A stretch of 5,419 nt of DNA from Ktedonobacterales bacterium (GTDB taxonomy: Bacteria > Chloroflexota > Ktedonobacteria > Ktedonobacterales > JADMIN01): the NCBI GenBank assembly GCA_015478575.1, contig JADMIN010000229.1, forward strand, positions 1 through 5,419, given 5' to 3'. Both the position numbers and the translations under genes were made by a program. The notes under the pieces were generated by a model. It did no database searches, was not told the DNA's origin, and was given only the letters and a program-made list of their open reading frames with translations. Shown here piece after piece: positions 1 to 5,419 of the stretch (position 1 is the stretch's first letter; each line of letters opens with the position of its first letter).

Positions 1-151
1 GCCGTACGCTCGTGTGGCGCGCCTCGAGCGCCGCCAGAAACTCCGCCTTGCTCGTTCGCTGGGCCTCTTCGGGGAGCCGCGCGAACGTTGGATCAAGCCG
101 ATAGAGCCAGTACGCCGCGAAGATCGCGCCCTGGGGTGTCGCTTCCGCCAT
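1..151 (-). CDS. Chlorite dismutase-family (HemQ-like) protein, N-terminal fragment
   Basis: The minus strand reads open from ATG at 149-151 to the left edge, giving 50 residues with no stop; the rest lies outside the window. The segment around residues 11-42 has the pattern F-x-A-Y-W-x-Y-R-L-D-P-x-F-x-R-L-P-E-E, then a charged helix KAEFLAALE. This resembles the first beta strand and helix of the chlorite dismutase superfamily, which often reads as an aromatic strand followed by VDPAWRRLP and an EF-containing helix. Family members bind heme in the cytoplasm. In Gram-positive-type heme synthesis the HemQ member decarboxylates coproheme to heme b, while others detoxify chlorite or act as peroxidases. 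The heme-ligand histidine and active-site residues lie downstream, so the activity cannot be assigned. The start is supported by GGAG six bases before the ATG (158-161). A divergent promoter lies upstream at 251-280. The family call is motif recognition from a short piece; the reading frame itself is well supported. Confidence 0.62.
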   Translation of the reverse strand, partial: MAEATPQGAIFAAYWLYRLDPTFARLPEEAQRTSKAEFLAALEARHTSVR

Positions 152-157
152 GGTATG

Positions 158-161
158 CTCC
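158..161 (-). promoter_or_regulatory. Ribosome binding site of the chlorite dismutase-like gene
   Basis: GGAG on the minus strand with a six-base spacer (CATACC) before the ATG ending at 151. It fixes the start of the truncated left-hand gene and argues that the overlapping plus-strand reading frame is not coding here. Confidence 0.55.
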
Positions 162-250
162 GGTTCAGGGGGGGCGGCCAGCGCGGCCACAGGCCCCGTC
201 AATGTGGTACAGCTATCAAGTCATTTTCAGGTGAGACACGTACACGAGAA

Positions 251-280
251 ATTGTAGCACTGGGTCTTGCGCCTCACCAA
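251..280 (-). promoter_or_regulatory. Leftward sigma-70-type promoter with extended -10
   Basis: On the minus strand a -35-like TTGGTG (275-280) is followed after 18 bases by TACAAT (251-256). The bases TGC directly before TACAAT form an extended -10 (TGCTACAAT). Transcription would begin near 244, leaving a leader of about 90 bases before the ATG of the chlorite dismutase-like gene. The -35 is a partial match, but the extended -10 makes up for it. Predicted from sequence only. Confidence 0.5.
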
Positions 281-287
281 TTCGTGA

Positions 288-315
288 CCCACATAGCGGC
301 GCCCTTGCATGTGGG
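288..315. repeat. Inverted repeat in divergent promoter region, possible operator
   Basis: CCCACAT (288-294) and ATGTGGG (309-315) are perfect 7-bp inverted arms separated by 14 bp. Arm centres are 21 bp apart, about two helical turns, as expected for a dimeric repressor or activator. The right arm overlaps the last two bases of the rightward -35 (305-310) and the left arm lies between the two divergent promoters. A 7-bp pair can arise by chance in a region this long, so the operator role is an inference from position. Confidence 0.35.
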
Positions 316-333
316 ATATCGGCCCCGTACAAT
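305..333 (+). promoter_or_regulatory. Rightward sigma-70 promoter for the lipoprotein gene, likely leaderless
   Basis: TTGCAT (305-310) and TACAAT (328-333) are separated by exactly 17 bases, matching the -35/-10 consensus TTGACA/TATAAT at four and five of six positions. Only seven bases separate the end of the -10 from the A of ATG at 341, so the predicted transcription start falls at or within a base of the start codon. This would make the mRNA leaderless, which fits the absence of a convincing Shine-Dalgarno sequence before 341. Confidence 0.6.
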
Positions 334-340
334 GCCGCAC

Positions 341-1669
341 ATGAAGACACTCCTCGCATTTACGCGGCGCCGCCCGCGCTCGGCGCGGCGATACGTGATA
401 GGGCTGCTCGCGTTCTGTTGCGCGGGCGCTCTCTTGGCGGCGTGCGCCGTGCGTCCTGGCGGCCAGGAACTTGCGTTCCTACGCGGGGGGCGCCTGATCG
501 CCATCAACGGCGATGGATCGAATGCCCGCACCGTCGCGAGTGGCAGCATCGTCAGCTTCGCGTGGTCACCGGACCACCACCAGCTCGTCTATCGCATCGC
601 CACGGGCGCTGACCTCACCCGTTTTCCCCCAACCACGGCGCTCGGCGCGCCCGACGCGCCCGGCAGTCTGAATGTGATTGGCATCAATGGTGGCCAGCCC
701 ACGCCCATTACGCCTGAGGCGCCAGATCTGGCCTGGAGCGATGCGTGGTGGAATGTGAAGGGCAACCGCCTCGTCTACCGCGAGGAATTCGCCACCTCTG
801 ACCCCGCCGCCGCCTTGGCCTACATTGTCTCCCAGGCGGATCAGCCGGCGGGCATCGCGCGCAAGACGCTGCCCGATGATGTCTCACTGCCCGCGCTCTC
901 CGCCGATGGCACCCAGGTCGCTGGCATAGATGCCACGGGCGCCGTGCGCGTGGCGACGCCGGGCCAGGCGGGCGCGGTTGTGGCCACCGGCGCACTGACC
1001 GTCCTCCCCGTCACGGGCCGGCCTGGGCGTGTCCTCTGGCAGCCAGGGCACAATGCGCTGCTCTATGCCGTGGCCAGCGGGGGGAGGACGACGCTGGTGC
1101 TGCGCGATCTCCGGGGCGGCGCGCGCGTGGTCGTCTCCGTGCCGGCGCTGCTGGATGCGGCGTTCTCGCCTGATGGGACGCGGCTGCTGGTGCGGACACC
1201 CGATCAATTTCAACTCTACGATCTCCCTTCAGTGGCGCCACCGCGATTCACCGTCGCGGAGGGCGATGCCGCCGCGCTGGCCTGGTGGTCACCTGATGGC
1301 AAGCTCCTGCTCGTGTGGGATACGCCGGGCTGGCGCCTGGTGGACATGGCCACTGGCGTGGCGCGGACGGTGATCCAGGCCAACAGCGGAGCCAGCGGCA
1401 CGGCGCTGCCCGCCCAGGCGCGCTGGCATCCAGCGGCGGGCAGCCCGTGGAGTCCCGATGGGACGCAATTCGCCTTCATCGGCACGAGCGGCATGACCTG
1501 GCTGGGGCGTGCCTTGCCGATGCCACGGAACAGCCCCACCGGGCTGTATGTTGGCCAAGTGCGTGCCGGCCGCGCCAGCGGGCAGCCGAGCCTCCGCGAC
1601 AGCGGCGACGACCGCGCGCCATCTTGGAGCTACGCCGATCCTTCAACCACGTTGCTGCTCGCATCGTAG
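341..1669 (+). CDS. Lipoprotein with WD40/TolB-like beta-propeller repeats
   Basis: The 442-residue product begins with a basic n-region (residues 9-17, many Arg), a hydrophobic core (about 18-34) and the lipobox L32-A33-A34-C35. It is therefore predicted to be lipidated at C35 and anchored on the outer face of the cytoplasmic membrane. The mature part contains repeated PD40/WD40-like blades, each a beta strand around SPDG or a variant: SPDH (76-79), SADG (187-190) and SPDG at 276-279, 317-320 and 371-374. A final degenerate blade lies near APSWSY (427-431). Such propellers usually bind proteins or carbohydrate; no catalytic residues are evident. The frame is open upstream to position 14, but I place the start at 341. 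The signal peptide then sits correctly, a promoter lies just upstream, and the upstream extension would overlap the opposite-strand heme-protein gene. An ATG at 332 is in frame but overlaps the -10 box. The next gene follows after 22 bp, so the two are likely co-transcribed. Ligand and pathway are unknown. Confidence 0.8.
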   Translation: MKTLLAFTRRRPRSARRYVIGLLAFCCAGALLAACAVRPGGQELAFLRGGRLIAINGDGSNARTVASGSIVSFAWSPDHHQLVYRIATGADLTRFPPTTALGAPDAPGSLNVIGINGGQPTPITPEAPDLAWSDAWWNVKGNRLVYREEFATSDPAAALAYIVSQADQPAGIARKTLPDDVSLPALSADGTQVAGIDATGAVRVATPGQAGAVVATGALTVLPVTGRPGRVLWQPGHNALLYAVASGGRTTLVLRDLRGGARVVVSVPALLDAAFSPDGTRLLVRTPDQFQLYDLPSVAPPRFTVAEGDAAALAWWSPDGKLLLVWDTPGWRLVDMATGVARTVIQANSGASGTALPAQARWHPAAGSPWSPDGTQFAFIGTSGMTWLGRALPMPRNSPTGLYVGQVRAGRASGQPSLRDSGDDRAPSWSYADPSTTLLLAS

Positions 1670-1677
1670 ACGACCAC

Positions 1678-1684
1678 GAGGAGG
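1678..1684 (+). promoter_or_regulatory. Ribosome binding site of the small acidic protein
   Basis: GAGGAGG, seven bases before ATG at 1692. This strong site sets the start and is the best evidence that the short gene is really translated. It contrasts with the preceding gene, which has no clear site. Confidence 0.75.
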
Positions 1685-1691
1685 TGGAGAC

Positions 1692-1922
1692 ATGACGTCT
1701 GACAAGGGCAAACTCCCAGCGGGCCTCAGGGCCGACGATGAGGACGACCTTCTCGATGAAGAAGAGTTCGAGCCGGAAGAGTATGACACCCTCCTGCGGC
1801 TCGAACGCCTCGAAAGTGTGGAGGAGGAGATGATGGAGCTGGGCATCACCACGCTAGAAGAGGTGCGCCAGCGCATCGCCGATCTCCACCGCGAACTGGA
1901 CGAGCGCGAACGGACGCCCTAG
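1692..1922 (+). CDS. Small highly acidic helical-hairpin protein, unknown function
   Basis: This 76-residue protein has 27 Asp/Glu against 10 Lys/Arg. Residues 15-32 form an acidic stretch (DDEDD, DEEE, EPEE). Residues 31-50 and 54-74 are predicted helices joined by a short GITT turn. In the second helix L55, V58, I62, L65 and L69 keep an exact heptad spacing, and L34, L37, L40, V43 and M47 line one face of the first, so an antiparallel coiled coil is likely. There is no signal peptide, Cys or membrane segment, so it should be cytoplasmic. The start is fixed by GAGGAGG seven bases upstream. It follows the lipoprotein gene by 22 bp on the same strand and probably shares its transcript, though the two products would sit on opposite sides of the membrane. 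I do not recognise a named family. The frame is open further upstream, but that extension lies inside the lipoprotein gene. Confidence 0.75.
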   Translation: MTSDKGKLPAGLRADDEDDLLDEEEFEPEEYDTLLRLERLESVEEEMMELGITTLEEVRQRIADLHRELDERERTP

Positions 1923-1939
1923 GGGCGCCCGCTCGCCTT

Positions 1940-4462
1940 CTACACAACGATGCTGGCCAGGCGACCAGGGATATAGATGAACTTCTTGAGGGCGCGGTTG
2001 TCCATCGCCGCCCGCACCTTTGGGCTGGCGAGCGCGAGCTGGCGTACGTCGTCCTCGGCGATATCAGGCGTGACCTCTAGGCGGTCGCGCACTTTGCCGT
2101 TGACCTGCACGACCACAGTCACGACCGCGTCGAGCGTCAGCGCGGTATCGTAGGTTGGCCAGGTGGAGGTGTGGATGCTGGACGGATGGCCGAACTGGTG
2201 CCACAGCTCTTCCGTGAGATGGGGGGTCATCGGCGCCAGCAGCACCAGTAGCGCCTCCACCGCCCGCGTGAACTGGGGATCGCGCAGACTCGTCGGCGCC
2301 TCCTCGCGCAGCTTGTTGAGCGCGTTGACAAGCTCCATCAGGCCGGCCAGCGCCGTATTGAAACGCATATCCGCATACTCAGCGGTCACGCGGGCGATGG
2401 CCTTATGGCGCAGCCGCTCTAGCGTTGCGCTCTGGGTGGTGGCGGGGGGGTCGCTCCCCTGGGCGTGGGCGGCGATCACGTCGCTGGCCAGCGCCCAGAC
2501 GCGGTTCAGGAAGCGCCAGACGCCCTCGATGCCTTGATTGCTCCAAGGGCCACCTTGATCGAACGGCCCCATGAACATCAGGTAGCAGCGTACGGCATCG
2601 GCGCCATAGCGCCCCACGACGTCATCGGGGGCGATGACATTGCCACGCGACTTCGACATCTTCTGGCCATCTGGCCCCAGCACCATGCCCTGATGATAGA
2701 GGCGCGTGAACGGCTCATCGAAGGCGAGCAGGCCCATATCGCGCAACGCCTTGACGAAGAAGCGCGCGTAGAGCAGATGCATCGTGGCGTGTTCCGGGCC
2801 GCCGATGTACATATCCACCGGCAGCCACTTGGCGAGCGCCTGCGCTGACCAGGCGCGCTGATCGTTGTGCGGATCGGCATAGCGCAGGAAGTACCACGAC
2901 GAGCAGAGGAAGGTATCGAGCGTGTCGGTCTCGCGTGTGGCGGGCTTGCCGCACACTGGGCAGGTGGTATGCAGGAACGCCGGCACCGAGCGCAGTGGCG
3001 ACTCGCCCGTCGGCTTGAAATGGACCTCATCGGGCAGCAGCACGGGCAACTGGTCTTCGGGGACGGGGACAGCGCCGTGGTCTGGGCAATAGATGATGGG
3101 GATGGGCGCGCCCCAATAGCGCTGGCGGCTGACCAACCAATCCCGCAGGCGGTAGCGCACGGTGGCGCGGCCCACGCCATGCGCCTCACACCAGGCGATG
3201 ACATGCTGCGCACCCTCCTCGGCGGGTGTGTCGTTGAAGGGGCCGCTCTGAATCATCACGCCTTTGGCCGTCTTCGCGGTATGCCACGTCGCGGGATCAC
3301 TCGGCGCTTCGTCCGCGTTCAGGATGACCTGAGTGATGGGCAGATCGAAGGCGCGGGCAAACTCGAAATCGCGCTGATCATGCGCGGGCACGCCCATGAC
3401 GGCGCCAGTGCCATAGCCCATCAGGACGTAGTCGGCGACCCAGACGGGCACCGCCGCGCCACTGACGGGGTTGGTGACGGTCGTGCCCAGCGGCACGCCG
3501 GTCTTGGGGCGAGCGGCGTCGGTGCTGAGGCGCTCGATCTCGGTCTCGTGGCGGGCGCGCTCGATGTAGGCGAGCACGGCCTCGCGCCGTGGGGGCGCGG
3601 TCAGCCGCTCCACCAAGGGATGCTCTGGCGCGAGCACGAGGAAGGTCGCGCCATAGATGGTATCCGGGCGGGTGGTGAAGACGGGGATCTGAAGCGTCTC
3701 TGTCTGGCGAGCGGGGTTGCCGTTTTTGCCGTTTTTGGAAGTTGCGGGAATGGTGGCTGTGAAGCGGATCTCCGCACCCTCACTGCGCCCGATCCAATTG
3801 GTCTGCATCAGCCGCGTCTTTTCCGGCCACTCCAGCCCGTCGAAGCGCAGCAGTTCCTCAGCATAGGTGGTGATGCGAAAGAGCCACTGTTCCAGCTCGC
3901 GCAGCTCGATGAGCGCGCCGCAGCGCTCGCAGTGGTCATCCACCACTTGCTCATTGGCCAGGGTCGTATTGCAGGAGGGGCACCAGTTGGCGGGCGCTTT
4001 TTTGCGATAGGCGAGGTCGTGCTTATAGAACTGGAGAAAGAGCCATTGGGTCCAGGTATAGTAGTCGGGGAGGCAGGTTACGACCTCACGCGGCCAATCC
4101 CACCCGGCGCCCATCAGGCTGAGCTGGCGGCGCATGTTGGCGATGTTTTCCAGTGTCCAGGTGCGCGGCTGGATATCGCGTTTGATGGCGGCGTTCTCGG
4201 CTGGCAGGCCGAAGGCGTCGAAGCCGATGGGCTGCGAGACGTTGTAGCCGCGCATGCGCATGAAGCGCCCATAGATATCCGCGCCCGTATAGTTATACCA
4301 GTGACCGATATGCAGATCGCCTGATGGGTAGGGCAGCATGACGAGGTTGTAATATTTGGGGCGCGGGTCGTCATCACGCGCGAGATAGATGCCTTCTTCG
4401 GCCCAGCGCGTCTGCCACTTCGCTTCGATCTCACTTGGCTGATATTTCGTGCGCGTGATCAC
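1940..4462 (-). CDS. leuS: Leucyl-tRNA synthetase
   Basis: This cytoplasmic class Ia enzyme joins leucine to tRNA-Leu using ATP. The 840-residue product carries, in order: the family N-terminus (YQPSEIEAKWQ, 7-17), PYPSGDLHIGH with HIGH at 51-54, and a zinc module with C161, C164, C178 and C181. The CP1 editing domain (about 225-435) has TTRPDT (263-268) and HDQRD (361-365), so the usual hydrolytic editing residues, including the final Thr and both Asp, are present. DWLVSRQRYWGAPIP (441-455), TDTLDTFLCSSWYFLRY (512-528) and KMSKS (601-605) follow, then the anticodon-binding helical domain (about 640-760) and the C-terminal domain (780-840). The leucine-specific insertion that E. coli has before KMSKS is absent, as in shorter bacterial enzymes. 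The GTG start at 4462 is chosen over an in-frame ATG at 4513 because GGAGGAG lies seven bases upstream and the protein then begins at the usual family position. Unusual points are a Lys/Asn/Gly repeat at 243-249 and Cys at 520, where E. coli has Glu. Confidence 0.97.
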   Translation of the reverse strand: MITRTKYQPSEIEAKWQTRWAEEGIYLARDDDPRPKYYNLVMLPYPSGDLHIGHWYNYTGADIYGRFMRMRGYNVSQPIGFDAFGLPAENAAIKRDIQPRTWTLENIANMRRQLSLMGAGWDWPREVVTCLPDYYTWTQWLFLQFYKHDLAYRKKAPANWCPSCNTTLANEQVVDDHCERCGALIELRELEQWLFRITTYAEELLRFDGLEWPEKTRLMQTNWIGRSEGAEIRFTATIPATSKNGKNGNPARQTETLQIPVFTTRPDTIYGATFLVLAPEHPLVERLTAPPRREAVLAYIERARHETEIERLSTDAARPKTGVPLGTTVTNPVSGAAVPVWVADYVLMGYGTGAVMGVPAHDQRDFEFARAFDLPITQVILNADEAPSDPATWHTAKTAKGVMIQSGPFNDTPAEEGAQHVIAWCEAHGVGRATVRYRLRDWLVSRQRYWGAPIPIIYCPDHGAVPVPEDQLPVLLPDEVHFKPTGESPLRSVPAFLHTTCPVCGKPATRETDTLDTFLCSSWYFLRYADPHNDQRAWSAQALAKWLPVDMYIGGPEHATMHLLYARFFVKALRDMGLLAFDEPFTRLYHQGMVLGPDGQKMSKSRGNVIAPDDVVGRYGADAVRCYLMFMGPFDQGGPWSNQGIEGVWRFLNRVWALASDVIAAHAQGSDPPATTQSATLERLRHKAIARVTAEYADMRFNTALAGLMELVNALNKLREEAPTSLRDPQFTRAVEALLVLLAPMTPHLTEELWHQFGHPSSIHTSTWPTYDTALTLDAVVTVVVQVNGKVRDRLEVTPDIAEDDVRQLALASPKVRAAMDNRALKKFIYIPGRLASIVV
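3717..3737. repeat. 9-bp tandem repeat within leuS
   Basis: TTGCCGTTT occurs twice head to tail (3717-3725, 3726-3734) and begins a third time (TTG, 3735-3737). On the coding strand it encodes Lys-Asn-Gly-Lys-Asn-Gly-Asn (residues 243-249), an in-frame low-complexity insert in a loop near the start of the editing domain. The two A5 runs it creates stand out against the high-GC surroundings. It is probably a slippage expansion tolerated because the unit is a multiple of three. Confidence 0.8.
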
Positions 4463-4469
4463 TGCGGTG

Positions 4470-4476
4470 CTCCTCC
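4470..4476 (-). promoter_or_regulatory. Ribosome binding site of leuS
   Basis: GGAGGAG on the minus strand, seven bases (CACCGCA) before the GTG at 4462. It decides the start of leuS at GTG. A second AGGAGG lies further upstream (4499-4504) but has no ATG, GTG or TTG at usable spacing. Confidence 0.8.
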
Positions 4477-4508
4477 AACGCGAATGCTTCGGATGATTCC
4501 TCCTGTCT

Positions 4509-4514
4509 ATCATA
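4509..4514 (-). promoter_or_regulatory. Possible -10 box of leuS promoter
   Basis: TATGAT on the minus strand matches the -10 consensus at five of six positions and would start transcription near 4502, giving a leader of about 40 bases. The hexamer 17 bases upstream (CGAGGC) is a poor -35, so this is a candidate only. A separate leuS promoter is plausible because a terminator-like hairpin closes the upstream gene. Confidence 0.35.
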
Positions 4515-4637
4515 CCTCAAAGCGTGTGGAAGCCTCGGCTGCTGTCGCCTGTGCGCTCGCTGGCACGCGAAAGCCCGTGGCTCGTCTGTCCGCATTCGGC
4601 GTCCTTGCGAGGTAGGCGGGCGGGCAGTGGATAGGAA

Positions 4638-4668
4638 GGGCCTGCCCGCGTGGCGGAAGGACAGGCCC
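4638..4668 (-). terminator. Terminator-like hairpin after the ABC permease gene
   Basis: GGGCCTGTCC and GGGCAGGCCC pair over 10 bp (one G-T pair) around an 11-base loop, 34 bases past the permease stop. On the minus strand it is followed by TTCCTATCC, a weak pyrimidine tail rather than a T-run. It could act as an imperfect intrinsic terminator or as a transcript-stabilising 3' hairpin. Confidence 0.5.
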
Positions 4669-4688
4669 GTGCGCGTTGGTCGGTGACG

Positions 4689-4715
4689 AGCGGGCGACGT
4701 GGTTAGCGGGCGACG
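4689..4715. repeat. 11-bp direct repeat spanning the permease stop codon
   Basis: AGCGGGCGACG occurs at 4689-4699 and again at 4705-4715, with a 5-bp spacer. The right copy encodes the last residues (Val-Ala-Arg) and part of the stop of the permease; the left copy is non-coding. It is most simply a small local duplication, with no sign of a mobile element. Confidence 0.5.
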
Positions 4716-5419
4716 CGGCGTCCGTAGAGCCAGACCGAGAGCGGCACGCAAACGGCCAGAATGCCCAGGCACCAGACAAGTGCCTGCCAGGCGTTGTCGC
4801 CGACGGGAGCGCCGAGTAGCAGCGCGCGAACGGCGTTGACGATGATGGTCACCGGCTGATGGTCGGCAAAGGTGCGCAGCCAATCGGGGAAACGGGCGGT
4901 TTCGGCGAAGGCGCTGCTGGCGAAGGTCAGCGGGAAGAGCCAGACAAACCCCGCCGACTGCGCGGCCTCGACACTGTGTACGAGCAGCCCGATGATGGCC
5001 GAGACCCAGGAGAAGGCAAAACTGACCAGCAAGATCAAGCCGAGCGCCGCGAGTACGCCCCCACCGGACCATGCGGGGCGGAAGCCGACGAGCAGGCCCA
5101 CGGCGAACATCACGGCGACGACGAAGAGGTTGCGTACGAGGTCAGCGATCGTGCGCCCGGTCAGCACGGCGGATTTGGCCATGGGTAGCGAGCGGAAGCG
5201 ATCTACGAGGCCTTTTTCGAGGTCCTGGGCAAGTCCTATGCCGGTGGTGACCGCGCCGAAGATGACGGTCTGCACGAAGATGCCGGGCATCAGGTAATCC
5301 ACATAGCTGAAGCCCGTGACTTGGATCGAGCTGCCAAACACAAAGCGGAAGAGCAGCACGAACATGACCGGCTGGATGGTGGCGAAGATCAGCTCATCGG
5401 GAATGCGCGGGATCTGCAC
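4703..5419 (-). CDS. ABC-2 type transporter permease, DrrB family (5'-truncated)
   Basis: The visible 238 residues form the membrane subunit of an ABC-2 exporter, the group that includes the daunorubicin-resistance permease DrrB. With an ATPase partner, such proteins export drugs, lipids or polysaccharide. Diagnostic segments are IPDELIFATIQPVMFVLLF (6-24), the cytoplasmic coupling segment DLEKGLVDRFRSLPM (66-80), PLTFASSAFA (163-172), and a C-terminal region with WLRTFADHQPVT (180-191). About six membrane segments can be seen, near 11-29, 43-64, 97-113, 122-147, 155-172 and 210-233, with an Arg-rich tail. The first visible codon is GTG at the window edge. Family members usually have some 20-40 more residues before the IPDEL-like segment, so I read this as an internal Val rather than the start. 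The ATPase gene normally lies just upstream, here off the right edge. leuS follows 240 bp downstream on the same strand, beyond a hairpin, and is functionally unrelated. The substrate cannot be told from the sequence. Confidence 0.9.
   Translation of the reverse strand: MQIPRIPDELIFATIQPVMFVLLFRFVFGSSIQVTGFSYVDYLMPGIFVQTVIFGAVTTGIGLAQDLEKGLVDRFRSLPMAKSAVLTGRTIADLVRNLFVVAVMFAVGLLVGFRPAWSGGGVLAALGLILLVSFAFSWVSAIIGLLVHSVEAAQSAGFVWLFPLTFASSAFAETARFPDWLRTFADHQPVTIIVNAVRALLLGAPVGDNAWQALVWCLGILAVCVPLSVWLYGRRVAR

Noticed and set aside
14..340. N-terminal extension of the lipoprotein reading frame
   Set aside because: It is Arg-rich and featureless, overlaps the opposite-strand heme-protein gene and both promoters, and would bury the signal peptide near residue 120. 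The lipobox fits a start at 341.
1915..1927. Hairpin CGCCC-TAG-GGGCG as a terminator for the acidic-protein gene
   Set aside because: Only five pairs with a three-base loop made of the stop codon, and no T-run on either strand.
2867..4324. 485-codon open frame on the plus strand opposite leuS
   Set aside because: It lies wholly antisense to a clear leuS gene and its translation shows no recognisable domain. High GC and biased third positions leave such antisense frames open by chance.
4463..4500. T-box-like sequence (GGAGGAGCACCGCAG) before leuS
   Set aside because: It only loosely resembles the T-box core (AGGGTGGnACCGCG): the TGGn part is missing. No Stem I or specifier loop is apparent in the short leader, and the GGAGGAG is better explained as the ribosome binding site.
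4515..4702. Search for a tRNA, small RNA or leader peptide between the permease and leuS
   Set aside because: Apart from the hairpin at 4638-4668 and the short direct repeat, I found no cloverleaf, no SD-plus-start pair with a credible short frame, and no run of leucine codons suggesting attenuation.
4431..5072. 213-codon minus-strand frame overlapping the permease and leuS start
   Set aside because: It is Arg-rich, out of frame with two well-supported genes, and has no domain signal; a shadow frame.

Overview
The window is high-GC bacterial DNA with strong GGAGG-type ribosome binding sites. It holds five genes: two cut by the window edges and three complete. The organism is probably a member of the Chloroflexota or a similar high-GC, deep-branching group. 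I infer this from the style of the leucyl-tRNA synthetase (no E. coli-type insertion before KMSKS, a GPFDQGGPWS signature after it), a chlorite-dismutase/HemQ-like gene start, and a promoter placed for a leaderless mRNA. It was not checked against any database.

Layout, left to right. Positions 1-151 (minus strand) hold the first 50 codons of a chlorite dismutase-like heme protein that runs off the left edge. A 189-bp divergent intergenic region (152-340) follows. It contains a good promoter facing each way and a 7-bp-arm inverted repeat over the rightward -35. Rightward from 341 lies a two-gene unit: a lipoprotein with a WD40/TolB-like beta-propeller (341-1669) and, 22 bp later, a 76-residue very acidic helical-hairpin protein of unknown function (1692-1922). 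Only 17 bp further on, and converging with it, ends leuS, the leucyl-tRNA synthetase gene (1940-4462, minus strand), which starts at GTG behind a strong GGAGGAG site. A 240-bp non-coding gap (4463-4702) separates leuS from the upstream gene. It holds a terminator-like hairpin for that gene and a possible -10 box for leuS. The right edge (4703-5419, minus strand) holds most of a DrrB-type ABC-2 transporter permease whose N-terminus lies outside the window.

The genes do not form one pathway. leuS is housekeeping, and the permease is probably the second gene of an ATPase-permease exporter pair whose ATPase would lie further right. The lipoprotein and acidic protein look co-transcribed and are the least understood part. 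I see no mobile element, CRISPR array, tRNA or rRNA, and no evidence of a wholly new system. The points most worth checking are the leaderless start of the lipoprotein gene, the divergent control region and the lipoprotein/acidic-protein pair.
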